The position numbers were made by a program, and so were the translations under genes. A stretch of 33,137 nt of DNA from Planctomycetota bacterium (lineage in GTDB: Bacteria; Planctomycetota; Planctomycetia; Gemmatales; Gemmataceae). The stretch is taken from assembly GCA_003669555.1 (NCBI GenBank), contig QWOS01000084.1, positions 1-33,137 on the forward strand, read 5' to 3'. The stretch's first letter is position 1, and each line of letters starts with the position of its first letter. A model generated the notes under the pieces. That model saw only the letters and a list, made by a program, of their open reading frames with translations, ran no database searches and was not told where the DNA came from. This document shows positions 1 to 12,109 of the stretch, piece by piece.

Positions 1-2687
<2,687 letters not shown>

Positions 2688-2690
2688 GGT

Positions 2691-5525
2691 TCAGGATCCG
2701 TGGTGGGGGAAGAAGAGGGTAATGCCGAGCAGGTCGACGGGCAAAATGGGTTTCACTTCAGCCTGGGCCCGGCGGCGCGAGCCACGCCGGGGGGTGGCCG
2801 AGCGCACCCGCTGGTGGCTGACCCGCAGGGCCTCGGCCCGCTCACTGGCCAGCTGGTTGAGTCGTGGAGTGAGGCCAGCGGCATGAGCCAGCACCTCGCG
2901 CACCCCCTGCAGCTTGAGGCCGCCGGGGGTGTTGGCGGCGGGTTCCGCCGCCAGCAGGGCCTGGGTGGCTACCTCATCGAGCCAGACCGGCTCATCGGCC
3001 AGGCCAGAAAAAGCCAGCAACCGCGCCTCTTCGGCGATGAGGGGCGCCTGGTTGTGGCCGGTGACCAACTGGTAGCGGATGCGCAGCAGCAGCAGGGTGG
3101 TCAGCTCGCGCACCGTCCGGGTGGTGATGGCGCCGGTGCGCTGGGCATGGGCCCCCGGCAGGTTCACCAGGGCCTCGTCCATGAGGTGCCGCCCCAGGGC
3201 AGCCACCGTGGGATGGGTGCGGTGCAGCACCAGGTTGGCATTCGGATGGGGCTCAAAGGCCAGCACCAGCGTATCGGCCATGGGGATGGCCAACTGGTCG
3301 CGCAGCCTGAGATGCACCCCCTTGCAGCGCATGACCAGGAGTTTCTGCCTGCAGCCAGGCTCGTCAGGCCCGGGTGAAAAAGTGAAACCCAGGGTGGGCA
3401 GGCCGGTTTCCACCAGCCGCTGGACCAGACTGGGCCCACCGGTGGCCTCCTGCGATTCGCGCAGGGAATCGGTGAGGGGTGCCAGGTCTTCCCGCAGTGA
3501 CTCCTGGGCAAAGATGCTGCGGGAGCGGTCCATGCGCCGGTTCTGTTCCTCCCAGAGCAGATCCGCTTCCGTGGGCACCTCATCGAACAGGCCGAAATCC
3601 TTGTCGAGACTGGCATTGAGGAAACTGTCGACCACCTGGGAGATTTCTGGCACATGGCAGGAAACACCCGTCGAGGCACGGATTTTGCCCTGTTTGAGAT
3701 TGAGCACCTTGGCCACCCGCTGATCCACCGGATGGTCCTTGCCGAGCAGCGTGCAGCAGTGGACCTCGGTCCGCAACTGCCCAAAGCGATCGACCCGGCC
3801 CTCGCGCTGTTCGTGGCGGGTGGGGTTCCAGGCGAGGTCGTAATGGATGACTGCGTCGAAGCGGTACTGCAGGTTGATGCCCTCGGAAAGGCAATCGGTG
3901 GCGACCAGCAGGCGTTGCGGGTGTCGACCCAGAGCCTCGACACGCTCGCGGCGGTCCTCTGGCGGAAGATCACCGGTAATGGCTTCGACCTCCACGCCTC
4001 GCAGGTCTTGCCCCAGTAGCTTAGCCACGGCATGGGCGGTGGGGATGTAGCGGCAAAAGACGATGATCTGGTGATTGTTCTCCCGCAGCTTGCGGACAAT
4101 GGTCAGCAGGGCGCGGTATTTGGGGTCTTTTTTCGCCCCGGCCAGATTTTCGCATTGCCCGGCCAGGTCGAGCAGCAAGGCGCGGATATCAGCCCGCCTG
4201 GCCGGGGCCGGTATGGGGAACAGGCTGGGATCGACGGTGTCGGCGCCATCGGGAATCTCATCGTGCAACGAGGCGATAGCCTCCTCGTCCTCGGCCTGAT
4301 CCGCGGGGGGGACCGCTCCATCGGCCAGGGCCGGGCTTTGGGAAAGATTGCGCAGAGCCAGGGCCCCCGCCTCAGGGCTGGAGGCGATGGAGCGCAACAG
4401 TGTGATACCGCCATGGCTGAGCAGGCCATTGGTACGGCCATGCTCGCGCAGAAAAGCCTGCACCCGTTTGAGGAAAACCACCTGGGCCTTGATCAGCTCC
4501 CAATTGGCCTCGGAGGTGATGCGTGTCGGGAAAGGGGAGTTGTCGCCAAAACCCTCGGTGACATCGGAACGCCGGCGCAGGATGAGGTTGCGGGCCAGGT
4601 CTTCGCGGAAAGGCCGGTTGCCCTCGCCACCGAGTTCATCGGGCAAGGTCTCAAAGCGCCTGTCGAGCAGGCGCAGCAGTGACCGGAAGGCACCGTCATC
4701 ACCCGAATGGGGGGTGGCGGTGACCAGAATGAGGTGGCGGTCGACATCCTGGGCCAGTTGCAGCAGTAGCTCATGACGCTGCTGGCTGCTGGCCCCCCGG
4801 GTGCGGAGGGCGGCAGAGGGCTGGGCGCAACCATGGGCCTCATCAACGACAATGCAGTGAGGGGCGCGCTGCAGGAAGTTGTCACGCCGCGATTTTGCCT
4901 TGATGAAATCAGTGGAAACCACCGTGAAAGGCAGATGGCCAAAAATGTCGCCACCTGGGCAACGCTTCTCCAGCCTGGCGGCGGTGCCAGGCAAAACCAG
5001 TTCGGCGTCGATGTTGAATTTGCTTTTCAGCTCGATCTGCCACTGCTCGGCAACAATGGGTGGACACAGCACCGAGAACCTCGAGATCTCGCCCCGCGAC
5101 AGCAGCTCCTTCAGGATGAGACAGGTCTCGATGGTTTTGCCGATACCCACATCATCGGCAATGAGCAGCCGCACCGGGTCGAGTTTCAGGGCCATCAGCA
5201 GCGGCACCAGCTGGTAGTCGCGCGGGGTGCAGGCCAGCTCGGCAAACGAACGGAATGGCCCGGCACCGGAACGGAAACCGATCACCAAAGCATCACGCAG
5301 CAACTGGCTGGAGGCGTGATCACCCACCTCCGCCGCCGTTTTTGGATCAGGGGGCGGGAAGCTGGAAGTAGTGACTTTTTCCAGGGCGGTGAGGAAGGCC
5401 GTCTCCTCCTCGCCACGGCCTGCCGCAGGGCGGGCTTTCACCAGGTCGGGCGTGCTGCCGGGCAGCACCACCCAGTCGCGGCCCCGGACACGAACCAGGG
5501 AACCAGGGGCGAAATCAGTGCTCAT
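2691..5525 (-). CDS. SNF2/RapA-like SF2 helicase (DISARM DrmD-like)
   Basis: A 944-residue superfamily 2 ATPase, predicted to translocate on or remodel DNA as part of the adjacent defence module. Visible motifs: TPRDYQ at about 100-105 (Q-like), Walker A DDVGIGKT at 124-131, DEAH at 228-231, TATPHSG at 269-275, and the C-terminal lobe with VFCRY near 489, ATDCLSEGINLQ near 542 and HEQREGRVDRFGQ at 571-583. DDVGxGKT and the arginine-rich motif VI are typical of SNF2/HepA (RapA) enzymes and of DISARM DrmD. The last 350 residues have no motif I recognise. The start ATG overlaps the upstream stop by 4 nt (ATGA) and has a GAGGG Shine-Dalgarno 7 nt upstream. The methylase starts 3 nt downstream. 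Helicase identity is very secure. The DrmD assignment rests on family resemblance plus the neighbouring methylase; the phage-T4/Dpd-type SNF2 helicases are alternatives. Confidence 0.9.
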   Translation of the reverse strand: MSTDFAPGSLVRVRGRDWVVLPGSTPDLVKARPAAGRGEEETAFLTALEKVTTSSFPPPDPKTAAEVGDHASSQLLRDALVIGFRSGAGPFRSFAELACTPRDYQLVPLLMALKLDPVRLLIADDVGIGKTIETCLILKELLSRGEISRFSVLCPPIVAEQWQIELKSKFNIDAELVLPGTAARLEKRCPGGDIFGHLPFTVVSTDFIKAKSRRDNFLQRAPHCIVVDEAHGCAQPSAALRTRGASSQQRHELLLQLAQDVDRHLILVTATPHSGDDGAFRSLLRLLDRRFETLPDELGGEGNRPFREDLARNLILRRRSDVTEGFGDNSPFPTRITSEANWELIKAQVVFLKRVQAFLREHGRTNGLLSHGGITLLRSIASSPEAGALALRNLSQSPALADGAVPPADQAEDEEAIASLHDEIPDGADTVDPSLFPIPAPARRADIRALLLDLAGQCENLAGAKKDPKYRALLTIVRKLRENNHQIIVFCRYIPTAHAVAKLLGQDLRGVEVEAITGDLPPEDRRERVEALGRHPQRLLVATDCLSEGINLQYRFDAVIHYDLAWNPTRHEQREGRVDRFGQLRTEVHCCTLLGKDHPVDQRVAKVLNLKQGKIRASTGVSCHVPEISQVVDSFLNASLDKDFGLFDEVPTEADLLWEEQNRRMDRSRSIFAQESLREDLAPLTDSLRESQEATGGPSLVQRLVETGLPTLGFTFSPGPDEPGCRQKLLVMRCKGVHLRLRDQLAIPMADTLVLAFEPHPNANLVLHRTHPTVAALGRHLMDEALVNLPGAHAQRTGAITTRTVRELTTLLLLRIRYQLVTGHNQAPLIAEEARLLAFSGLADEPVWLDEVATQALLAAEPAANTPGGLKLQGVREVLAHAAGLTPRLNQLASERAEALRVSHQRVRSATPRRGSRRRAQAEVKPILPVDLLGITLFFPHHGS

Positions 5526-8500
5526 GGGTTTTCCCTCACGATAGCGGCGCCAAAGACATCTTCATGATCGGCCAGCAGGGTGGCCCAGTCGTCCTGCAGG
5601 GTGAAGGCGATGAAACGCCAGCCCTGGCTCAGTAGTTGCCTGCGGATTTTTTCATCCCGGGCCTTGCGATCGGGAAACTCGTGGTGGGGGCCGTCGATGT
5701 AGATGGCAACCCGCGCTGTGTGATAGAGGAAATCGGGCCGGGCCAGCAGACCGGGCAGGGCCAGTTGCCCCCGGTCGGGCAGCCGATGCTGCCGCTCATC
5801 GACCAGAGCCAGCCATTGTTTCTCCAGCGTCGATTCACACAGGGCCAGCAGATTGACCACATGCTGGGCCCTGGGCACGGCCGTGGGTGAGGCCCTGAGC
5901 GTGGCGCTGGCCATACCCAGCAGCAATGGCAGGGGCAGGTGCCGGTTGAGCTGCTCGTGCAGCATCTGGTTGCCGTAATGGAGCAGGCACTGGTAGCAGG
6001 CCCGCACGCAATCCTCCCTGCCCCCGGGTGGGCGCAGCCGATCGGTGCCATCGGGCCCAAAGTGGAGGATCTCCAGGGCACTGCGGGCCACACGGGCCAG
6101 CGCGTCGGGTTCGTCAACCAGCCGGCGCAACACACCGGCCCCGCCCTCGGCGGCCTCATACAGCAGCAGATAACGGGGGTCTTGTTCGCTGGGCAGGGCC
6201 TCAGCGGCCAACTCGCTGTCTTCCAGCTGAAAAGTGGCCTGGATACCTCGCTTCAGGGCAGTCATGAAGCTGAGCAGGGTGGCGGTCGGCAGATCCCCGC
6301 CAGGTTTCAGCCGCAGGCAGTTGCGGCGGTCATCCACAAAGGGGATAACTTTGTTGGTTTTGTTGCCACCGGGCTGGCCGGGGTCGTTGTCGTCATCATC
6401 GTCCTTGTCGAGCCACGAGCCATTGGTCATGTCGAGCAAAAATCCATCCTCGCCAGGCGGGCGTTTTTTCCAGCCCTGGTTGATACGCCAGAGGGTGGCT
6501 GAGCGGCCATAATCGAGAGTCCAGGATAAATTGCCCTCTCCCGGGAGGATGGCAGTGAGACGGCCCCCCGGACCGTCATCGAACTGGATGGCGGTGCGGA
6601 TGTCGTAGCCCCGGCGGGTGCGGTCCTCTTCGTCGCAGTTGATCCGCTCGCGGCGCCTGGTGATGACATTGAGCATGCGGAGCAGGTTGTCCTTTTTGGC
6701 GTGGGTGAGGGGGGCGTTGCAACCCAGGCATTTGTCGTGAGCCAGCCCCTCCGCGCCATGATGGATAGTGGAGCAAGCCTGGCAGATCTTGGCGGTATGC
6801 AGCAAGGTGTCTCCCGAGGGATCCTGCCCGCTGTTGGTACCCTGCTCCAGCAGGACCCGCGTCACCTGGTGCCGCGACCCTTCGTGATAGATGAAGGTTT
6901 TTGGGCCGAATTCACTGATGGCCAGAAAGCGCGGCCGCTGCAACATGTCATCGTTCTGCCTGCCGGCACGGCCCTGGATGAAGGCAGCCAGTGGTAGCCT
7001 GGGGAAGTTGTAGCCTGGCAGAAACCCTTCAGAAGCAAGATACCGGTAGGTATAGAAGTCGGAATGCGAGTTGTTGGTCTGCTCGGCCAGAAGGGACAAC
7101 TGGGCCTTCGCCTCCTGGCAGAACTTTTCGGCCTTTTCCCGTTCCTCACGGGATAGGGTCCGGTCGATGCTGCGGCGGTTTTGCAGTTCGGCTTGTTTCC
7201 AGGCGCTCTCATACAACCGGCGCCACCGCCCAAAGGCCTGGTTGAACTGGTGCGGGGCCAGCCGGATGACATCATCCAGCCAGGTATCGGAATACCAGCC
7301 AGCCTTCTGGACATGCTCCATCAGGCTGGACATCAGTGACCGGGCACTGGCCAGGGCCCGCAGGCCCACCCCCGGAGCATGCACCGACTCGCGTACCGAG
7401 TCCTTGAGGGGATAGCCCGGTTGGTTGAGTTCGAGCACTTCGGCCGGAGTGTAGCCCAGCATGGGGCTGGCGTGGGCCAGCCAGACCGCCTGGATATGCG
7501 CCCGCACCAGATCCTCGTTGGCCACATCGATACGCGGTGGCGTGACGGCCCCCGCTACCATCGCCTGGGGCCGACGGAAAAAATACTGGTCGTGCGCCGA
7601 ACCTGCCGCACAGTAGGCCATCACCAAGGCTGGCTGCCCCGAACGGCCTGCCCGGCCCGAGCGTTGGGCATAGTTGGCTGGAGTAGGTGGCACATTGCGC
7701 AAATGGACAGCGTTGAGGTCGGCAATGTCGATGCCCAGCTCCATGGTGGGTGAGCAAAAAAGGACTGGCAGCCTACCCGCGCGAAAATCGTCCTCCCGCT
7801 CCTGGCGCAAGCCATTGGTTACCTGGGCGGTGTGCTCATGGGCCCGCATTTCGCCCAGCGAGGCTGTCTGGTTGAGATACAGATCGACAAAGTAGGGATT
7901 CACCCGCCGGCCCTTCTCGGGTGCGTCGGGCAGGCGGATCGGATCGTGGTAGCCGGTGGTACCGTCACCGGGAAGCCAGACAAAGGCATCCCCTACCAGG
8001 CGCCAGCCGATTTCCCATTCACCCTTGATGAACTCCTGTTTCTGTCCCTCCACCAGCCCACCTTTTTTCAGAACCTCCATGAGGTCAAGAAGCAAGTCCT
8101 CGCGTTCTTCCACCTTGAGCTGGAGGCGCGTTTCCTGTTTGAAATGTCGCGCGAGAAAAGTGCCCATGCCGCCCCGGCCACTCAGGTGGAGGTTGAAGTC
8201 CCGGTCCTGCATTTTCTTGGGGCGCAAGAGGCACCAGACTCCGGCTTTGGGGCGCTCACCCTCCTCGAAAGCCCAGGGTGTCTTGAGGTAGGCAAAGGCC
8301 TGACTGCGGATCTGCTCCTGATGGGCCTGGTCCAGCCAGTTGGCCTTGATGGCCAGGCCGCGCCTGAGGAAATCCAGCAGGGTTTTGCAAAGGAGTTCCC
8401 TGTCCCTGGGTGGGGCATCGACGAGCAGGGAGTGACAGCCTTGCCAGTATGAAGCAGTGGCGCACAATTCGACCAGGTCGGGAAAATGGATCCGCAGCAG

Positions 8501-10723
8501 GCCCGTCTGCTCGAGATTGGGCTGGGAGAGTCGCCAACCCCTTTTGAGATCCTGAAAAAGCCGGTAGCCCAGCACACTCTTGAGGGCACCTTCGGCATTG
8601 CGGCGGGCCCCCAGGTTCACATTCGGATTGCTGGAAAATTCAGCGAAAGGCAATTCCATCGCCTGGAAGACTTTTTCAGGCAGTTCAGCCATGCTGACAC
8701 CATCTTTGCCCGCCTGCCGTAGCGCCCTGGCCAGAGCGCCACGCAGCAGGCTGACCTGAATGAAGTCATTGAAATGCCCTGCCTGCAGCGAAGCATCCTG
8801 GCGGTTGTCGGTGAAGGAAAGCAGCTTGCGGGCCGACTCGGGGATGCTTGTGGTCTGACGCAACTGGCGGACGGTGGTGATACCCAGGATGGTGGTGGCC
8901 GTGGAACGACCTTCGTTGCCCAGGGTGGACAATTTCTGGAAGTCCTGCTCCTGGCGGCTGTTGTAGCTGACCCCGCAATTGGGGCAAAAACGGAAACCGC
9001 CAGTCAGGAAAAGGCCCTCCACCGCGCCAACGGCTGGCTCGCTCAGCATTTTGCCATCGGGCTGAACGAAAACAATCCGGGGTGCATCTTTCCTTTTCTC
9101 GCGCTTCATGCGCAGTTCACCCTTGGGGGCCACTTCCAGAAAATCTTCTGGCAGGCGCTTATAGTATTCCTCAGGGGTGAGTCTGGACCAGTGGTCGTCG
9201 GGATTGATGTACAGGAAACCCGGGGCGCGCTTCTCCTTGTCTCGGTCATTCAAGGCCCGCCGCACCAGATACGCGCCCGATGTCTGCGATTCCTCGGCGA
9301 CACAATAGTATTCCTGCCCGCATTCCCGACAGAAGACCAGGGGCATCAGCACGGTTCCCTCGGGATAACCGGGAGCGTGGGTCTGGTACATCAGCGTGAT
9401 ATGCCGTTTGTCAGGATTTTCCAGCGTGGCCAACACATGCTCGCCACGGCTGATGAACTGGTGCAGCCGGAACACCAGGGCCGGTTTGCCGGCCCCGGGC
9501 AGGGTGGCCAGACGGGCGGTGACGGTAAGCAGATTGCGAATGGCTTTGGCAGCCTGCTCTGGCTCCACCCCAGCCTGCCGGGCCAATTCTGCCCCCAGTC
9601 CATCTGCCCCACCGATAGACCTTGGAGGCCGCCTGACCAGGTCGCCGCTGGGCTCTTCAACTCGCAAGCCTGCCTCGGTTTCCAGCCAGCTGGCCAAAGG
9701 ATGCCGGGGGAGATCGCCCAGGGAGTCTGGTACGATCAGCTCACTGATCACCTTGCCGAGCGCCGCTTTCCGGGTGGCTTCCACCAAGGGCAACAGGTCG
9801 GTGGCACGGCGCAACTTCTCGCCAATAACCTGCGCTGGGGTGACCTCAGCCCCGAAAAGCATGGTCGCCACTTCGGCAACCTTGGCCCGTTTTTCAGCAC
9901 CGGTGCCACCTTCTGCCATGGTGGCGGAGGTGCCCACCATTTGCAGATCGGGCACCCTGGAGGCTTCACGGACCCGTCGCACCAGCAGAGCCACATCCGC
10001 ACCTTGCCGGCCCCGGTAGGTGTGCAATTCATCCAGCACCAGAAACTGAAGTTTGCCCAGCTTGCTGACAAGCTTTTTATCCTCGTGGCGGGTGAGGATC
10101 AGTTCGAGCATCATGTAGTTGGTGAGGAGGATATCGGGTGGATTGGTGTGGACGACATCGCGCTCCGGCTGCTTCTCCTGGCCGGTGTAAATGCCGAAAG
10201 ATACCGGCCTTTCTCCCGCGGCAAAACCGTCCTCCAGGAATTTCCCCAACTCCCCTTCCTGACTGTTGGCCAGGGCGTTCATGGGGTAGACGACAATGGC
10301 CCGGATACCCTGACCCGGACCAGCCTGCAGCACATGATTGACGATAGGCAGGATGTAGGCCAGCGATTTGCCAGAACCTGTGCCAGTGGTGAGGACATAG
10401 GGTTTACCGGTGAGGGCCGCCCGGAGGGCCTGCTCCTGATGGTGGTGGAGCTGGGCGATGACACCAGGCGGGTTTTCCTTCTTGCCGTAGCGAAAAATGG
10501 CATCACATGCCGGGTGCAGCAACCCATCCCTGACCAGCTGGTCCACTTTCTGGCCCGGTTCGAACAGGGGGTTCAGTTGCAACAGGGGATCGGGGTAAAG
10601 GAACCCGTTGTCAAGCTCCTGCCGGATATGCTGCTCAATCTCCCCGTTACGGATGGTGAGAAATCCTTCGGTGTATTTGCGATAATCCTTGATGATGCCG
10701 TCACGAAAGCCAAAGATATCCAT
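5522..10723 (-). CDS. DUF1998 (MrfA/YprA/DruE-like) DEAD-box helicase fused to a C-terminal Vsr/DUF559-like nuclease
   Basis: A 1733-residue multidomain protein, first gene of the putative defence operon. In order: SF2 Walker A TGTGSGKS near 113-120; motif II DELH within [16 protein letters not shown] near 230-245, a hallmark of the MrfA/YprA-DUF1998 helicases; GTSATM near 264; a Cys cluster CRECG plus CPNCG in the middle; helicase motifs V/VI with [15 protein letters not shown] and [11 protein letters not shown]; a second cluster CQAC...CLGC; DUF1998 with [10 protein letters not shown] and [14 protein letters not shown]; and a final 112 residues with RPDFLY and [10 protein letters not shown], matching the Vsr/DUF559 PD-(D/E)XK fold. 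The ORF can extend to a TTG at 10768, but the ATG at 10723 (MDIFGFRD) matches how such helicases usually begin. It overlaps the next gene by 4 nt. Druantia DruE and DISARM DrmA plus DrmB share these parts. Which family it belongs to cannot be settled by eye. Confidence 0.9.
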   Translation of the reverse strand: MDIFGFRDGIIKDYRKYTEGFLTIRNGEIEQHIRQELDNGFLYPDPLLQLNPLFEPGQKVDQLVRDGLLHPACDAIFRYGKKENPPGVIAQLHHHQEQALRAALTGKPYVLTTGTGSGKSLAYILPIVNHVLQAGPGQGIRAIVVYPMNALANSQEGELGKFLEDGFAAGERPVSFGIYTGQEKQPERDVVHTNPPDILLTNYMMLELILTRHEDKKLVSKLGKLQFLVLDELHTYRGRQGADVALLVRRVREASRVPDLQMVGTSATMAEGGTGAEKRAKVAEVATMLFGAEVTPAQVIGEKLRRATDLLPLVEATRKAALGKVISELIVPDSLGDLPRHPLASWLETEAGLRVEEPSGDLVRRPPRSIGGADGLGAELARQAGVEPEQAAKAIRNLLTVTARLATLPGAGKPALVFRLHQFISRGEHVLATLENPDKRHITLMYQTHAPGYPEGTVLMPLVFCRECGQEYYCVAEESQTSGAYLVRRALNDRDKEKRAPGFLYINPDDHWSRLTPEEYYKRLPEDFLEVAPKGELRMKREKRKDAPRIVFVQPDGKMLSEPAVGAVEGLFLTGGFRFCPNCGVSYNSRQEQDFQKLSTLGNEGRSTATTILGITTVRQLRQTTSIPESARKLLSFTDNRQDASLQAGHFNDFIQVSLLRGALARALRQAGKDGVSMAELPEKVFQAMELPFAEFSSNPNVNLGARRNAEGALKSVLGYRLFQDLKRGWRLSQPNLEQTGLLRIHFPDLVELCATASYWQGCHSLLVDAPPRDRELLCKTLLDFLRRGLAIKANWLDQAHQEQIRSQAFAYLKTPWAFEEGERPKAGVWCLLRPKKMQDRDFNLHLSGRGGMGTFLARHFKQETRLQLKVEEREDLLLDLMEVLKKGGLVEGQKQEFIKGEWEIGWRLVGDAFVWLPGDGTTGYHDPIRLPDAPEKGRRVNPYFVDLYLNQTASLGEMRAHEHTAQVTNGLRQEREDDFRAGRLPVLFCSPTMELGIDIADLNAVHLRNVPPTPANYAQRSGRAGRSGQPALVMAYCAAGSAHDQYFFRRPQAMVAGAVTPPRIDVANEDLVRAHIQAVWLAHASPMLGYTPAEVLELNQPGYPLKDSVRESVHAPGVGLRALASARSLMSSLMEHVQKAGWYSDTWLDDVIRLAPHQFNQAFGRWRRLYESAWKQAELQNRRSIDRTLSREEREKAEKFCQEAKAQLSLLAEQTNNSHSDFYTYRYLASEGFLPGYNFPRLPLAAFIQGRAGRQNDDMLQRPRFLAISEFGPKTFIYHEGSRHQVTRVLLEQGTNSGQDPSGDTLLHTAKICQACSTIHHGAEGLAHDKCLGCNAPLTHAKKDNLLRMLNVITRRRERINCDEEDRTRRGYDIRTAIQFDDGPGGRLTAILPGEGNLSWTLDYGRSATLWRINQGWKKRPPGEDGFLLDMTNGSWLDKDDDDDNDPGQPGGNKTNKVIPFVDDRRNCLRLKPGGDLPTATLLSFMTALKRGIQATFQLEDSELAAEALPSEQDPRYLLLYEAAEGGAGVLRRLVDEPDALARVARSALEILHFGPDGTDRLRPPGGREDCVRACYQCLLHYGNQMLHEQLNRHLPLPLLLGMASATLRASPTAVPRAQHVVNLLALCESTLEKQWLALVDERQHRLPDRGQLALPGLLARPDFLYHTARVAIYIDGPHHEFPDRKARDEKIRRQLLSQGWRFIAFTLQDDWATLLADHEDVFGAAIVRENP

Positions 10724-11006
10724 TACAGCCCCATTCTGTGCAAACTGGTTCTCGATAGCATAAGTCAAGGCATGGACACGGTCTACGATACAGTTTTCCT
10801 ACCCGGGCACACGCAAAATAGGCCGGCACCTTCCAAACACTCTCCCAGCCCCGGGGCCGGGCCCCCGCTAGCGGGTCTTTTTGGGAGCGTTTGCGAAACC
10901 TGGTAGCTTTGACGGTGGCGGCATCCAGGTCCGGGGTGGGCTGGAGCAGCCCAATGCCACCATTGCCACCACTCTGTCGTGAGACGGCCCCACACCCCCG
11001 CCCCTC
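10724..11006. other. Intergenic leader of the defence operon
   Basis: A GC-rich gap of 283 nt between a small minus-strand ORF and the large helicase gene. It should hold the minus-strand promoter if the small ORF is not co-transcribed, but I could not pick out a convincing -35/-10 pair. The notable structure is a perfect 12-bp palindrome within a GC-rich tract, listed separately. The in-frame extension to TTG 10768 lies inside this gap. Confidence 0.5.
10864..10885. promoter_or_regulatory. Perfect 12-bp palindrome followed by a T-run; operator or plus-strand terminator
   Basis: CCCGCTAGCGGG at 10864-10875 is a perfect palindrome, followed on the plus strand by TCTTTTTGGG. It could act as a small intrinsic terminator on the plus strand or as a dimer-binding operator about 140 nt upstream of the helicase start. 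With no spare loop bases, the terminator reading is weak. Function is inferred only. Confidence 0.3.
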
Positions 11007-11213
11007 TTATTCCGGTTCCCCAGCTTTCAACAGCTCCTGGGACTCCTTCCACTGCCGCATTATCGGCAGGACGGACCGGGCCACCCGGTGGTTCCAGCCT
11101 GCGGCGGCTTCCTGCCAGGCCTCCACGGTCGGGTAGTTTTCCTGCTTCGGGCTGAGCGGCAGTTTCAGCCCTCTGGCCTGAATCATTTGATCGATGTCTG
11201 TCGTCGTGATCAT
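11007..11213 (-). CDS. Small hypothetical protein (68 aa)
   Basis: Open frame from ATG 11213 to TAA at 11007, encoding 68 residues beginning MITTTDIDQM and ending LLKAGEPE. It is rich in Glu, Gln and Trp and looks mostly helical, with no recognisable domain. A purine tract GAGGGGGGGG ends 8 nt before the ATG and could serve as Shine-Dalgarno. A longer in-frame version begins at TTG 11345 but has no ribosome-binding site and low-complexity sequence, so I rejected it. It lies 283 nt upstream of the helicase on the same strand and could be the first gene of the defence transcript, or a leftover of an unrelated gene. I do not recognise the family; whether it is real is uncertain. Confidence 0.4.
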   Translation of the reverse strand: MITTTDIDQMIQARGLKLPLSPKQENYPTVEAWQEAAAGWNHRVARSVLPIMRQWKESQELLKAGEPE

Positions 11214-11784
11214 CGCCAGTACCCCCCCCTCAGCCACCCAACCGCCCGTCCCACACTCTTCCTTGCAGCCCAGACACCAAACCTTGCAGCCCGGTTTCAA
11301 AAAAACACTGGATTTCCCGATGAATGAACGCCTGTACAGTACCAAAAAGAGAGCGCTTCCATCCGTTTCTCTCCACCCGCCGCGCGGTCAGCCGGTGTGC
11401 TTTTGAGGGGCAAAAAACCACCCTGGGAGCGCGGCCTCGGAAGCCTGCCTCCGGCACCGTCAGCCGGTTACCGCAGATGTTTGCGCGTCCGATGTCATCA
11501 CCCCTGGTGTTCCGCATGGAGCCAATCATGGAAAGACCGCTGATCCGGCGCTTCATGCTAAATCAGGAAAAATAAGCCCTTATCACTACAAGCGCTCGAG
11601 GTGCCCTTTGAGGGCCAAATATTTCTGATGGGCTGCAAAAAGCCGCCGGTCGCCAGCCCCCCAGGGCAGGGACTCTGATTGTTCAGACAAAATACCCCTC
11701 CCCACGCAGGCAGGAGCCACCCCCTGGTCAGCCCCATGCAGAAATTCCCCTAAAAACAAATTAAATCCCGGCAAATGCCGCCGC
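11214..11784. other. Gene-poor stretch, no supported gene
   Basis: About 570 nt with only short overlapping ORFs in all frames, which look like noise. Around 11424-11455 it contains a GGGAGCGCGGCCTCGG-type GC-rich segment that reads like a decayed intergenic repeat. No tRNA or other RNA gene is evident. The stretch ends at a sigma-54-type promoter. Confidence 0.5.
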
Positions 11785-11802
11785 TTGGCATGGCGCTTGC
11801 TT
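11785..11802 (+). promoter_or_regulatory. Sigma-54 (RpoN)-type promoter, apparently orphaned
   Basis: TTGGCATGGCGCTTGCTT matches the -24/-12 consensus TGGCAYR-N4-TTGCW, with GG at 11787-11788 and GC at 11799-11800 at the required spacing. Transcription would begin near 11812 on the plus strand. Within 15 nt downstream lies the left end of a MITE-like element, followed by an IS66 relic, so no intact gene is now positioned to be driven. The original target was probably lost by insertion or deletion. No enhancer-binding site was recognised. Confidence 0.55.
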
Positions 11803-11826
11803 GGTACGCTGCTGGCGCGGCGTCAG

Positions 11827-12105
11827 AAAAAAAGGAGACACTGTACTTTTCAGGACGGGCTATGGGGATGCGGTGAGGAAATGCCGCGATCATCCAGGGC
11901 CTTGGGGGGTGGTCCTGTGTGCCCTGACCTGAAGCGTGGCAATGGGCGGAGTGATGCTTGCATGCAAGTGAGGATTCTTCCGCCCGGGTTGAGCCGATGC
12001 GGGAAACCAACTATCCAGTGCATGCCGCCAAAAACTTTGGCCGGGAGTCTTCCCTGCGCCCCGGAGGCCGCCGCCAGCAAGAAAAGCGGAATGTCCCCTT
12101 TTTTT
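11827..12105. mobile_element. MITE-like element, copy A (279 bp)
   Basis: A non-coding element about 90% identical by eye to the segment at 32015-32294 in the same orientation. Its ends are imperfect inverted repeats of about 25 bp: left end 11827-11851 starts AAAAAAAGGAGACA, and the right end 12081-12105 read in reverse starts AAAAAAAGGGGACATTCC. The interior carries the palindrome CTTGCATGCAAG flanked by GGCGGA and TCCGCC, so the transcript could fold into a hairpin. It has no transposase of its own, and no target-site duplication is visible. Short ORFs inside it are shared by both copies but look like chance frames. It separates a sigma-54 promoter from an IS66 remnant. Confidence 0.75.
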
Positions 12106-12109
12106 CTCC

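Noticed and set aside
8774..10906. A 710-codon plus-strand ORF opposite the large helicase
   Set aside because: It mirrors the helicase codons in GC-rich DNA, has no ribosome-binding site or recognisable motif, and the minus strand encodes clear helicase motifs over the same bases.
11960..12080. GAGCCGATGCGGGAAACC in the MITE, reminiscent of a group II intron segment
   Set aside because: No domain V hairpin, no intron 5' end and no reverse transcriptase; the inverted ends and the second copy support a MITE.
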